Below, piece after piece: positions 11,053 to 20,870 of a stretch of DNA of 64,000 bases. The notes beneath the pieces are model-generated. The model was not told the DNA's origin, searched no databases, and worked only from the letters and a program-made list of their open reading frames with translations. The DNA is from Akanthomyces muscarius (lineage: Eukaryota; Ascomycota; Sordariomycetes; Hypocreales; Cordycipitaceae). The stretch covers positions 1,240,001-1,304,000 of the forward strand of contig NC_079243.1 in NCBI RefSeq assembly GCF_028009165.1. The letters run 5' to 3'. The position numbers and the translations under genes are program-made. Positions within the stretch are counted from its first letter, which is position 1; every line of letters starts with the position of its first letter.

Positions 11053-12911
11053 CCCAGGGTCTGAGTGTGTATCCGACAAAGCCAGCCGGGGTTCTGCATT
11101 GGTAGTCGTCTTCGGTGACGCTGTGCGCGCTACGGAGCTTAGAGTCGAAAAGGTCGGAGGCGTAGCGGGCCTTGGTGGTGATAGGGACGGCAGCAGCAGC
11201 GGCAGTGTACTCTGCGCCGCGGCCCTTTTCGTCCAGCTCAGGGCTCTGTGCTGATGTATACTGATTACTGCCAGCCGAAGGGGGTTCTGAAAACTCGGCC
11301 TCCGTGCTCCGAGTCTCCGACTGCAATGGGCCGTTTAGTAATAAAAGTCGCACACGTTGGAAGTCACCGGGCTCTACTGGCAAGCTCACTACCACTTTCG
11401 GTGGTGCGGGAGTAAGTCCTTCCGCAGGGATGCTATGAGGCATTGCTTGCGGGGGTAAGCTCTCAACGACCTGCTTCTCCAGACGAAACGACATGCCACA
11501 GTCAGAAACAGGGCTGAATGAAGTCAGCTTATGCAACCTTGAAGGATATTCTCACGAGCAGAAACTCGACATACCACTGGATGCTGACACCCTCGGGCGC
11601 GTCCGTTTCTGCATGACAGCGCGGACAGGCACCGGCAACAACTTCAGCGTCGTAGAAGATCATGCTCATGTACACCCGCATACCCCTACGCAGACATCTG
11701 TGTAGCGGCACCCCCGTGTTGAGATCCTTCCCGGTGGCACTCTCCTCTAGAGCATACTCGTTCCTTGATACCATATCTTCACCCTTTAAGCCCTTGAATT
11801 TGCCAATCAATAGCCCGTTTAGTACCTGAAATAACCAGAAGTCAGATGCAAGGCACGTTTCAGAATAGAGAGAGGAACAAACATTCCACTCAAGTGTGTC
11901 TATCCACTGTGCGGGAATCTCCAGTGACCGCCCGAGGGCGTCTTCCAGTATGACCGGAAGCCCTCTGGTGGAGTCCAGCGGGCGCATGAGCATTGCGCTG
12001 GATGCGGCAATTTGTATGTCTACAATGACCTGTGAGACAGATTGTAGATGGCCCTTGACTTCTGTGATAGCGCGAAACGTGTCTCTGGCGATGGTGAGAA
12101 GCGAGAAATTGTTTGTTTCCACAGTGCTTAACTGATCCTGGACATGGCCGAGTTTTTGCATTTGCTGTTCTGCCTGAGATATCGTTTCCGCGCGCTGTTT
12201 CTTCAGCAACTTCAAAATATCGCGTTGCTCTTGATGCGCTTGCCCACAGATGCGCTGCACCTCATCAATACGGGCAAGCAGGGTAGCGTTGTCCACCCGC
12301 GCAGATTTTCTGTTGAAGGGTGCTGCATCAGCAGTAATGCGAGACATTTTGTAGAACAATAAATATACTTACCTGATAGCAAGACTTGTCAATAGACTCA
12401 GCGTCTGCACTCCCTCCTGAAGGCCGTTCCGCAGATTCTGGATTCTTTCCTTCTCCCGTACGCACCACTCAACACGCTTGTACGCGTCCCTCATCATCCA
12501 CCCTGAGCCTTGAACAGAAAGACAAGAGCCATAGCGCGACGTCAAATGGCCCAACATGTCTTGTATGAGAGTCGTGCATTTCTCAACAACCGACTGGGAA
12601 ACGCGATCGAGGCCCTGCAAATGTGGCGAGAGCTCGTGCTGCTGATACGTCGCAACTACCTAAATTTTTTCATGGGCAGAGTTAGTCGAGTAGAAGAGCT
12701 TCAGGCCGGCTCGAGTCTCAAGAAATGCATGACTTACCTCGGTCAAGATGGCGATGAAGAGGTCGAGGTCATTGCGAAGTTTTTGGTATTCTTTACCGCT
12801 TTCGCCTCTCGCCGCCACCCCGCCAACACCGACCGCTCGCCCAAGTTGTATGGCGAGCTGGCAAAGTGCTATGATATCACCTAGGCTGCCGAAAGTGAGA
12901 GCGACTTCCAT
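10901..12911 (-). CDS. Fungal ubiquitin-like-domain (ULD) protein with N-terminal helical domain
   Basis: Predicted 583-residue protein of a widespread but uncharacterised mould family. Exons on the minus strand are 12911-12738, 12659-12373, 12309-11883, 11825-11575 and 11513-10901; all phases close. The N-terminus (MEVALTFGSLGDIIALCQLA) is the start seen in fungal STAND- and HET-associated N-terminal helical domains, followed by coiled helices to about residue 250. Residues about 265-355 form the ULD: PVILEDALGRSLEIPAQWID, then a YALEE-x-ATGKDL segment and GMRVYMSMIF. A Cys pattern follows (CPRC, then CPVSDC after the last splice), likely a small zinc ribbon. The tail is low-complexity and ends in 11-residue minisatellite repeats. 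The family may act in signalling or incompatibility, which is inference. It is divergent from the APH-like gene. Confidence 0.75.
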
Positions 12912-13448
12912 ATTAGATGACGCGTGAGAAACTGCTTTCGAAGTCTGGATTCGATGCCTCTGGCAAGCACCAAGGCACCGTCAAGATTCCTAGAAGTCGG
13001 GGGGCTGAACAGCTGACAGGGAGCTTGGGAGCCTCATTCAAGAGCGTCAGCCACAACACAGCCACCATGCTGCATTATGGAACCTATCACGCGTAGAAGT
13101 GCATTTTAAGAAAACTTGATTAGTTAGCTTGGGGCCGCGTGCGTTGGCAAGACTCAACATCGGTAGATCTACTATGAACGGCGATACTTGGAATTCCATT
13201 TTCTGCTGCTATACATGCTCAGAGTGGAAGAACTTACTGGCCCCACGTTGATTGCAGGCAGTCTCGATTTTCTTTGAAGCTCCTTTGTAGCTTGACATGG
13301 AGATTGGCGGTGTAGCCGGGTTATGTTGGCCGTGCGACTCCTGGGCCGTACGACACTTGCGCATTTTTAAGTCTACCACTCCATCTAGTCATATATTGTA
13401 AACATTTCAAAAAGAAAAGTGAAAGAAGTTTAAAAACAAAACCCGGGG
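12912..13448. other. Divergent promoter between the ULD and APH-like genes
   Basis: A 537-bp intergenic stretch between two start codons pointing away from each other. No gene is seen. The half nearer 13449 is AT-rich, with TATATTGTAAAC near 13391. Confidence 0.5.
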
Positions 13449-14821
13449 ATGTGTCTGCCAGAAAACAAGGTAATGTCTTGCTCGAAAACTCCACGAAAAT
13501 TACCCAGCGCCCGATGGACATCCTTCGATGGTTGGGGCTATAACGGCATGAAGGAGCGCCTGGAAGCCGCGCTAGGGAATATCGACAGGCCAGCGCTTCT
13601 CTCTCATGCCGAGTCTATGACGAGACAAGATGTTGTAATGAGTGAGGCCTTTTCTGCTGGACAAAATTGATTTGTTTCGAGATTGTTGCCGCAGACAGTA
13701 GTCTGGTCGTTGCCCGCGTCCGCCTGCCTCGACACCCAGGCCTGCCCTCGGCTGTGAGTGATGAGGACTTGCAGTATTCTACGCAATGTGAGCTCGCGAC
13801 AATGCGATACATACAAGACAGGCTTCCGTCCATTCGAGTCCCCAGAATTTATGCCTATGAGCCTGCCGGGTCGCCAAGAGCCAAGGCAGCAGGCGCCTCA
13901 TATATGCTTATTGAAGGCTTCTATGGCAATGCCTTGAAGGATTTCGAACTCGACATGACAGTGCTTCCAGTATGTTTTTTTTTTGACCTTTAGGGAGCAT
14001 TTAAAAAGGCTGAAAGAATTTAGCTGGACATGCAAAAGCGCATCATCGGCCAATGGACTACAGTGCAGGCAGAACTGGTGACGCTGACATTGCCAGCTAT
14101 CAGCTCCATCTCATCACTCTCCGACACAGGTGAACCAATCGTCGGAAAGTTGGAATCAGCCACCTTGGAAAGCTTTCAGGTCCGAGGGCCATTTGGCAGC
14201 TCGACGGATTATTTTCTCGCCGCTGGCCATGCCGCCCAGGCTAGACTTGCCGCGCAGGACGACAGCTCTCGTTGGGCAAGGCTCGGTGCCGCTGTTTTCT
14301 GCGACATTGTCTCCAAGAAGGCTTTCTTCGCGGACTCGGAGGTAAACACTTCTTTCCATCTCAACCACATGGATCTCGGCACGCAAAACATCATCGTTGA
14401 CAACGACCTTCGCCTTCTTGCCATCATTGACTGGGGGTTTGCGCAGTCTGCGCCGTGGCAGGTCAACCGCTACCCGATGCCGTTTCCGCTGCTCGACGCG
14501 CTAGAGGAAACGAAGCAAATCTTGGCAGACCCCAACCATCTAGCACATAAAAATGTGTTGCGGCAAGAAGCGACGCGGAAAATGTACAAAGATGGATTTC
14601 GGGCGGCCGAGGAGGAGCTCAGGAGCCAAGGCCGATCATTGCCACAGTCGATGGCCGAAGTTCTCGACAGCACGGCGTCGCGCATCTTTGTGTGCTTTAC
14701 ACATCTAGGTCGGATGCCAGAGCAAGATGAGGAGCTTGTGCGAAGAATAGTGCAGCTGGCTTTTGGTTGGGAGGATGCAAAGACAAACTCTTACTTGGCC
14801 GACATGGAAGCGGCCTTGTAA
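13449..14821 (+). pseudogene. Aminoglycoside phosphotransferase-like kinase with a one-base frameshift
   Basis: Member of the large fungal APH/choline-kinase-like family (PF01636); substrates are mostly unknown and the name does not imply antibiotic resistance. Coding content begins at 13449 and reads to FSAGQN, where TGA appears at 13668-13670. The next frame resumes at once with ICFEIVAADSSLVVARVRLP, the usual N-lobe beta strands, so one base is missing near 13667-13670. A 54-bp intron (13970-14023, GTATGT...TTTAG) is in phase. The catalytic loop reads HMDLGTQN (H-x-D-x4-N) and is followed by IIDWGFA, the metal-binding Asp motif, so the core is otherwise intact. Either the gene is recently inactivated or one base was lost in sequencing. 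Apart from this lesion the length (about 430 codons) is normal. Confidence 0.75.
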
Positions 14822-15044
14822 CTCGATCAGTTTAGTGTATTATTTAGTGGACGGACGCTGTATCTAGCGCTGTACCTCGCCAAAGCGCAGCCACTAAAAG
14901 ACCGCTGTAAACCGGGTTATTAGGCGTAGCCCACAGGCTCTGACACTTCCGCAATACATCATCATCTTCCGAGCCCAGCACAGCAGCCATGTTTCAATTT
15001 CCTATATCCGACTGACTGACTGATTGATTATTTAATCGGCGAAC

Positions 15045-16355
15045 TTAACCCCGGCGATGCATCCCTATTGTAGGCAGAAACTGACTAGTTCGTCGGCGAG
15101 TAGGCTGCATCTCTACATCACCATCCTTGAGCTCCATGGAAGACACTTTGCTACCAGCATCTCCGTCCTCTTGTTTTTCTTCGGACGGGTGCCAATACTT
15201 CCATAAAACCGGCATGAGAATCGTCACCGGGATCGTCACCACCCAGTACACCCAAAACATGGGCGACACGGTCCACCGCCCGGCCTCGGGACTAAAGTTG
15301 AAAAACGATGTGCTGAAGATGGCCGACACAAACGTCGCGGGCAGGAAGAAGAATGACAAAAAGGCAATCTTCTTCATAGTTCGGCTGTCTTCCAGGCTCT
15401 TGCTGCTTATTTCCCGCGTGATCCTTGCGTCATTCTGCGCGATCCAGTTGAAGGAGAGGTTGATCTCGTTGGTGAGGCGGTCCTTGGTGGACAGCATGCG
15501 ATGGCGGAAGCTGGACGCCGTCTGCTCGTAGAATGAGAGCTGCTCCCGCACGCTCTTGGTGAATGGCAGCGGCGGCGCGTGACCGCTGCTGCGGCTGCTC
15601 TCCTCCACCCAGGCGCGGTGCCCGGCCGCGATGCGCTGGATCGTCTCGCAGGTGACGCTGAGCACCTCGACAATGTGGATGCCGTGACGCGCGAGGTTGT
15701 GCAGGCGCCGGTAGTCGGGCTCCTTGCTGGTGTGCTCGTCCGACTGTTCAATGGCGCGGACGCAGTCGCGAAACATCCAGATGGAGGCATTGTTCAAATC
15801 GAGCACCAAGCTCAGCAGCTTGTGGTACACCCAGAACGGGTCGGTGAGCTCGCGGGCGACGAGCGAACTCAGCAGCGCCTGGCGGATTTCGTTTTGAGTC
15901 TTTATTGTACCCTTGTTTTGCGCAAACGAGAGAACAACTTGGCGTTTTGAAATGAGCCACTGCGTAAAGATGTTGACTTTGGTCCAATTATAGTCGTAGT
16001 CTTTGTCGGGGTGTTCTTTGTCGGGCTGGACTTGTTTGGTCTGGAAGTGAGACCATGTCACTTGGAAAGTGTCAGTGATTGCATTTATTAGTAGCGTGAT
16101 GCATTGCGCGCGCGTACCGTAGCCTGCAACCTTTTCTGCATCATCGAGCACATCTTGCGAGCCGAAAAAGCCATTGGTCTTTCTGTTGTACTCTGTCCAC
16201 CAAATGTCTGGAATGTTGAACTCGGCCGAGAACTTGGCTTTACATGTTGGGCAGTTGCGAATTGTGTTCGCGTCAGCATAGCTTGCAAAATCATCAGCAC
16301 GCTGCCACCAGGGAGAACTAGTTTTCTTTAGGTACATACATGAATAGTAGTACAT
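15045..16355 (-). CDS. CorA-like (Mg2+ transporter superfamily) membrane protein
   Basis: Predicted 417-residue integral membrane protein. Exons are 16355-16118 and 16060-15045; the 57-bp intron has GTACGC at the donor, a perfect TACTAAT branch site and CAAG at the acceptor. It has no stop codon, so an unspliced reading stays open with 19 extra residues. A long mostly helical cytosolic region with heptads ends in KKIAFLSFFFLPATFVSAIFSTSFF (first membrane helix), followed by a second helix (FWVYWVVTIPVTILMPVLW) and a charged tail. This two-helix end is the CorA architecture. The Gly-Met-Asn selectivity signature after helix 1 is absent (STSFFNFSPE is there instead), as in many mould CorA-like proteins, so metal transport is unproven. 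The N-terminal NCPTCKAKF could bind zinc. The 5' end may be incomplete. Confidence 0.75.
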   Translation of the reverse strand: MYYYSCMYLKKTSSPWWQRADDFASYADANTIRNCPTCKAKFSAEFNIPDIWWTEYNRKTNGFFGSQDVLDDAEKVAGYGTRAQCITLLINAITDTFQVTWSHFQTKQVQPDKEHPDKDYDYNWTKVNIFTQWLISKRQVVLSFAQNKGTIKTQNEIRQALLSSLVARELTDPFWVYHKLLSLVLDLNNASIWMFRDCVRAIEQSDEHTSKEPDYRRLHNLARHGIHIVEVLSVTCETIQRIAAGHRAWVEESSRSSGHAPPLPFTKSVREQLSFYEQTASSFRHRMLSTKDRLTNEINLSFNWIAQNDARITREISSKSLEDSRTMKKIAFLSFFFLPATFVSAIFSTSFFNFSPEAGRWTVSPMFWVYWVVTIPVTILMPVLWKYWHPSEEKQEDGDAGSKVSSMELKDGDVEMQPTRRRTSQFLPTIGMHRRG

Positions 16356-17291
16356 CAGTTGGATATTTCTTCAAAAAAGTAGACGATATATGCCCTAGAA
16401 CATGCTGGTGATTTCCGTCTACAGAGGCTTGATTAGCGCTGTGAAGCTTGGCCCGAGCCTGGGAAAATGCTAGTTATCCACTTGCCTTTGCTCCAGATCC
16501 AGATCTCTAGCGGGCCGCAATTGTTAGCGCACTGGAGATCTGCAGAAGCGTCGGCCATTTTGCCCCGGCTTGTGAGTGTCGGGGGATGCAAGATGTGGCT
16601 TACTCCTCTCTGTCAACAATACAGCTTGATCGCGGTGTAGTTATTTATTCCCTCGTCGTCATGTGACTAATTATATTTTCTCCCACTGCTCTTGTAGGCC
16701 GGGCGCGTAGTTGCAGGCTGTGAGTCGCCTGCGCCCCTTTATTCGTGCAGCTAACTTGACAGCTTACAAGGGTCTTCAGCCGCTTGGGCTGTCGTGCAGA
16801 TTCAGCTCTGCTCAGCCACAGTTGTGCGGTGACAAACTTTCGACCCAAAGATCTGTTTTTGGTTCTTAAACATTGTGATAAAGCCGGCGATAGAAACACT
16901 ATCGCTTTGGCAAGACATGCGCCGTCTGCTGGCTCCTCGCAAAGGACTTCTTCTTTCACAATAAAAAAAAAGCCTAGTCAGGTTACTTTGACGATTATTC
17001 AAAATTGAGAAAAAACGTAGCGACAGAAAAACTACTGATGCAGAGCTCCTGCCTGTACCTAGCCGTGGAAGCGGAAGCACTTTCCCACCGCACCTGCGGC
17101 GTCTGCTTCTACACACTTCCTATGCGTCTTTGCGAAGTCGTCAGATGTCGCGAAAGACTTTTAAATGAGCTTTCTTCACCGCTAGTAGAAAACAGTTCAC
17201 TTCATTATTAAAAATTACTCGAGCTAGTTACTTTTGAAATGATTATAATAAAACACAAACTCCCTCCAGTCCGCACCTACAATTCCAGTCA
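16356..17291. other. No gene seen between the CorA-like gene and the adhesin 3' end
   Basis: About 0.9 kb. It would hold the promoter of the CorA-like gene and the terminator region of the adhesin gene. It is AT-rich near 16960-17010 and 17200-17250. No open frame has family content. Confidence 0.45.
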
Positions 17292-19433
17292 CTAGCACGA
17301 GTCTTGCGCGAGCCCGTCCTGGATAGTTTTCGAGGCGCTTCCCCCGGGAGGTTTGACTGTAAAGTCAAGACTCGACGGAAGTGCCCAGTTTCCATAAACT
17401 GATCGCAGTGGATAGTAATATCCCGCGACAAGGGACTTACTTTTGCATTGCTGTTGGTCGTTATCCTTGCTACTATACCAACTCTCAACGAAGGGCGTGT
17501 TGCTGGTAGAGATTTTGCTCGGAGAGCCGCACGGAAAGGCGTTGTCGGACCCGAGGAAGAAAGCATCCCGATTGTCGGCATTGATGCAAAACTCATAAGA
17601 GCCGCTTTGTTTAGGAACAAAGTATCCAGTCCAAACGAGGGTAAAGTTGTTGGCATTGTAAGTGATGCCTCCGGTCGTCTGTTCTTGGTTGTTGAAGTAA
17701 TTGAACTGGGGATTCGAGCCGAAATTCTCGTCAGCTGATCCGCTGGGGGGACTTTTGCTTTCGACACTCAAACTGTCCGTCTTTCCGCTGCCGATCGACT
17801 TGTGAGACAGATAGTCATTATAGTCAACACCAGAACTTCCGTCCGAAACTCCATAGCCCTTGTCCTTTTCCACTGAATTGTCGTAGGCATTGAGTGTCAA
17901 GTCGCCGGTGGGGCACGCAGCAGGCGCGAACGAACAAGCTCCGGAAGGAAGCGGAGTAGATGAAGAGGATGAGGATGAGGAGGACGAAGATGAGGAGGAT
18001 GAAGATGGCGAAGACGTAGGCGACGGCGATGAAGACGACGGAGATGTTGATGACGGAGATGTAGGCGACGGGGATGTAGATGACGGAGAGGTAGATGACG
18101 GAGAGGTAGGTGATGGGGATGTAGGTGATGGAGGTGTAGGCGATGGCGATGAAGGAACGTAGGTGATGATGTGCGACGTGGTGCAGGGATGCTTGCAGTC
18201 TGCTGGCGGAGTAATGATGCGAGTACCAGGTACTGTTCCTGGCACACTGCTCGTCACATCTGTGTCCGGCGGAGTTGGAGATGGAGAAGTAGAAGGAACA
18301 TATGTGATGATGTGCTCTGTGGTGCAAGGATGCTTGCAGTCTGCTGGCGGAGTAATGATGCGAGTACCAGGCACGGTTCCTGGCACACTGCTCGTCACAT
18401 CTGTGTCCGGCGGAGTTGGAGATGGAGAAGTAGAAGGAACATATGTGATGATGTGCTCTGTGGTGCAAGGATGCTTGCAGTCTGCTGGCGGAGTAATGAT
18501 GCGAGTACCAGGCACGGTTCCTGGCACACTGCTCGTCACATCTGTGTCCGGCGGAGTTGGAGATGGAGAAGTAGAAGGAACATATGTGATGATGTGCTCT
18601 GTGGTGCAAGGATGCTTGCAGTCTGCTGGCGGAGTAATGATGCGAGTACCAGGCACGGTTCCAGGTACGCTCTTCGTCTCATCTACATCCGGCGGAGTTG
18701 GAGATGGAGAAGTTGAGGGGACGTAAGTGATGATGTGTTGTGTGGTGCAAGGATGCTGGCAGTCTGGCGGCGGCGTGATGATGCGAGTACCAGGCACGGT
18801 TCCGGGTACGCTCTTTGTCACGTCCACATCCGGCGGAGTTTGGGCTGGAGGCCCAGAAGGGACGTAGGTAACGATATGCGACGTGGTGCAAGGATGCGTG
18901 CAGTATGGTGGCGGGTCGATAATGCGGCTGCCAGGCACGGTTCCTGGCACGCTCTTCGTCACATCTACATCTGGGGGCAGAGTGCCTGGCGGAGTTGGAG
19001 ATGGAGGCACGGAAGGAACGTAAGTAACAATGTGCGTCGTGGTGCAAGGGTGCTTGCAGTCTGGTGCCGGGTTGATGATGCGACTGCCAGGCACAGTTCC
19101 TGGTACACTCTTTGTCACATCAACGTCCTTTGGCACATTGCCGGTCGGGACAGTTGGCGGCGTGTAAACAATGACAGTCGAGGGACCGTTGGGCTCGAGC
19201 GGAGGCTGTGTCACCGTGTATGTTGTACTCTGCGTTCCTGACGCTGTGAACGTCGGAGGAGCTGCCTGTTTGCCACAGACTGTTTGACAGTGACCTTGAT
19301 ATTCATCAAGGTCTATGAAAACAGTTCGGGTGGAAATCACAGTGACGATTTCCTCGTGGTTGGCATTATAGCAAGTGGCACGCGCTGCCAGCAAGCTGGA
19401 GACGAGCAGCCAAAGGTTCAGAAAGGTAGCCAT
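17292..19433 (-). CDS. Secreted GLEYA/PA14-type adhesin with tandem repeats
   Basis: Predicted 713-residue cell-surface or secreted adhesin from a single exon. I start at the ATG giving MATFLNLWLLVSSLLAARATC, a clean signal peptide; an ATG 45 bases upstream (19478) would bury it. After a short Cys-containing N-terminus come seven 47-residue repeats of the type DVDVTKSVPGTVPGTRI...DCKHPCTT-x-HI-x-TYVPS, each with a Cys pair. A Pro/Ser/Thr and then poly-Ser linker follows, surely O-glycosylated. The C-terminal roughly 200 residues form the ligand-binding domain: FTLVWTGYFVPKQSGSYEFCINADNRDAFFLG and GYYYPLRSVYGNW match the GLEYA/PA14 sandwich, though the literal GLEYA motif is replaced. No GPI-anchor signal is visible at the C-terminus (ends LAQDSC). 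Domain order is inverted relative to yeast Flo proteins, which carry the ligand domain first. Confidence 0.85.
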   Translation of the reverse strand: MATFLNLWLLVSSLLAARATCYNANHEEIVTVISTRTVFIDLDEYQGHCQTVCGKQAAPPTFTASGTQSTTYTVTQPPLEPNGPSTVIVYTPPTVPTGNVPKDVDVTKSVPGTVPGSRIINPAPDCKHPCTTTHIVTYVPSVPPSPTPPGTLPPDVDVTKSVPGTVPGSRIIDPPPYCTHPCTTSHIVTYVPSGPPAQTPPDVDVTKSVPGTVPGTRIITPPPDCQHPCTTQHIITYVPSTSPSPTPPDVDETKSVPGTVPGTRIITPPADCKHPCTTEHIITYVPSTSPSPTPPDTDVTSSVPGTVPGTRIITPPADCKHPCTTEHIITYVPSTSPSPTPPDTDVTSSVPGTVPGTRIITPPADCKHPCTTEHIITYVPSTSPSPTPPDTDVTSSVPGTVPGTRIITPPADCKHPCTTSHIITYVPSSPSPTPPSPTSPSPTSPSSTSPSSTSPSPTSPSSTSPSSSSPSPTSSPSSSSSSSSSSSSSSSSTPLPSGACSFAPAACPTGDLTLNAYDNSVEKDKGYGVSDGSSGVDYNDYLSHKSIGSGKTDSLSVESKSPPSGSADENFGSNPQFNYFNNQEQTTGGITYNANNFTLVWTGYFVPKQSGSYEFCINADNRDAFFLGSDNAFPCGSPSKISTSNTPFVESWYSSKDNDQQQCKSKSLVAGYYYPLRSVYGNWALPSSLDFTVKPPGGSASKTIQDGLAQDSC
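17950..18150. repeat. Low-complexity Ser/Pro/Thr-coding tract in the adhesin
   Basis: On the plus strand this appears as GAGGATGAGGATGAGGAGGACGAAG-type purine repeats and GGAGATGTAGATGACGGAGAGG-type imperfect units. On the coding strand it encodes poly-Ser and SPSPTSP / SPSSTSP repeats that space the ligand domain from the 47-residue repeats. Such tracts change length easily by slippage. Confidence 0.8.
18150..19130. repeat. 141-bp tandem repeat array, seven units, in the adhesin
   Basis: Period is 141 bp (47 codons): TGTGCTCTGTGG recurs at 18311, 18452 and 18593. The units 18311-18451 and 18452-18592 are identical base for base as far as I can read. Units towards the N-terminal end (higher coordinates) are more diverged and vary slightly in length, which points to recent duplication or gene conversion at the C-terminal end of the array. 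Because 141 is a multiple of three, antisense frames stay open across the array. Confidence 0.9.
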
Positions 19434-20203
19434 CGAAGGTGACGTATAGAATTGAAAAAAACGATACTGAAAAAGCATCCGTTTTCTGCAATAGGCTCAT
19501 GTACCGTGCAGTCTCTTATATACTTGTGACGACCAGCGGCGCGTCACGTAGCCACACAGGCCACAGAGACCAAACAATTCCAGCCATGGCAGCCGACGAG
19601 GCCGAATATCCTCAACATCAACCATTTCTTCACGGTCCATGACAGTAACGATTGCTGGAATGGATGAAAACGGCATGTATATTGTTGTTGACCTGTTCAT
19701 GACTGCTTTTGGTTCAATCATGCATGGTAATGTGGGAGAGAAAACCGGATGCAATGTTAAGTTTTTGAGGCATTCTATGAACTGCATACTGCGCTGTCGA
19801 TCAGATACCGATCATGGCGCCGCGCCAGTCTCGATGTAGACTGCCGACAAGCTAAGCCCTCCCAAGACACATGTTCCAGATATGGCTGAGACCAAAATGG
19901 GGCACCGTTTTGGAAACGTTCGCTAGTGAGGTTCCCCCTATGAAACAATGTTTGCCACCTTGTCACCTGTGGTGTGAAGCTCTGTCCACTCTGGCTTAGC
20001 CCAGCAGACTTTTCACGCTGAGAAAAAGCTAAGCTGTGCCAGGGATGAGGTCGATCTGCAGCAATCGTTTGCGGCATGAGAACCGTCTAGGCCAAAATGC
20101 GTAAACCTTCTTCTGGTCCCTTACTGGCCTACACCTCGATGCATCTGTCTTTTGCGGTGAGAGGTGACACCTTGCGAGCCCAAAGAGGAAAGTGATTGCC
20201 GTA
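19434..20203. other. Adhesin promoter side; no gene seen
   Basis: Intergenic sequence upstream of the adhesin. Contains TATATACTTG near 19517. No coding content recognised. Confidence 0.45.
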
Positions 20204-20870
20204 CTAAAAGCGAGAGCTACCACTGTGCCGGGTTTGGATAGCAGGATGGCAGGAATGTAGCGCGATCGCATGCCGGACGCTGCAGTTTGATTGCTTCATT
20301 CTCTGGAGAGGTTGTTCCGGAGCGCGAGCCTTACCATTGAATTCTAAGCAAAGGTCTCGAAGCGTAGGCGACGGGAACTTATCCATCTCGATGTGAGCCT
20401 CCACAGAAAGGTATCTTTGCGAATGTCTGAGAGAACCAGAAGACACAGCCCTCTCTAATACAAACCTTGAATTGAGTGGAAACGCGTGCAGGGCTCGTGG
20501 TACTTCTACTTGAGGGCTGCTCTCTGGGAGCCATAGGTACTCTCTGGTAAACATGCCTTGATTCGCGAACATTCTTTGCAGAATACCGAAGTGTAAAGCG
20601 ACGCATGCAGAAGGGCAAATCTGCGCAATGTGAAGTCACCAAATACTGTTCGTGGTTATGACTCAGGATGATCAAAGCAATCAATCGAATTCCTTGGAGA
20701 TCGAGCTGGAATAAAGATGTCAAATGATATATGTTTCCAACTTGGATAGAAGTCGAATAAGCTGAAGCGGTTTTGGTAGCTTGATGATGATCCATCACGA
20801 TAATGACGGCCAGTTGAAAAGAGTGCTCCAACTTGTATCTACTTTCCGTCCCTTTGTGCGCGAAAGTCAC
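20204..20870 (-). pseudogene. Possible remnant of an unidentified gene
   Basis: Two overlapping minus-strand frames look more protein-like than chance. One (20870 down to about 20640) contains LEHSFQLAVIIVMDHHQATKT and QLDLQGIRLIALIILSHNHEQ. The other (about 20635 to 20204) contains ALHFGILQRMFANQGMFTREYLW. A splice acceptor (TTGCGCAG) lies between them near 20610, so a two-exon fragment is conceivable, but no good start, donor or family match is seen. I do not recognise the protein. It could be a decayed gene or chance. Confidence 0.2.

Noticed and set aside
10847..11254. 135-codon plus-strand frame across the 33-bp minisatellite
   Set aside because: Open only because the unit is 33 bp; the minus-strand gene model with five in-phase exons explains the region.
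18163..18726. Open frames on the plus strand across the adhesin repeats
   Set aside because: The 141-bp unit is a multiple of three and lacks stops in these frames, so antisense frames remain open without being genes.
18150..19130. CRISPR-like array
   Set aside because: Contiguous 141-bp coding units with no unique spacers, in a eukaryotic gene.
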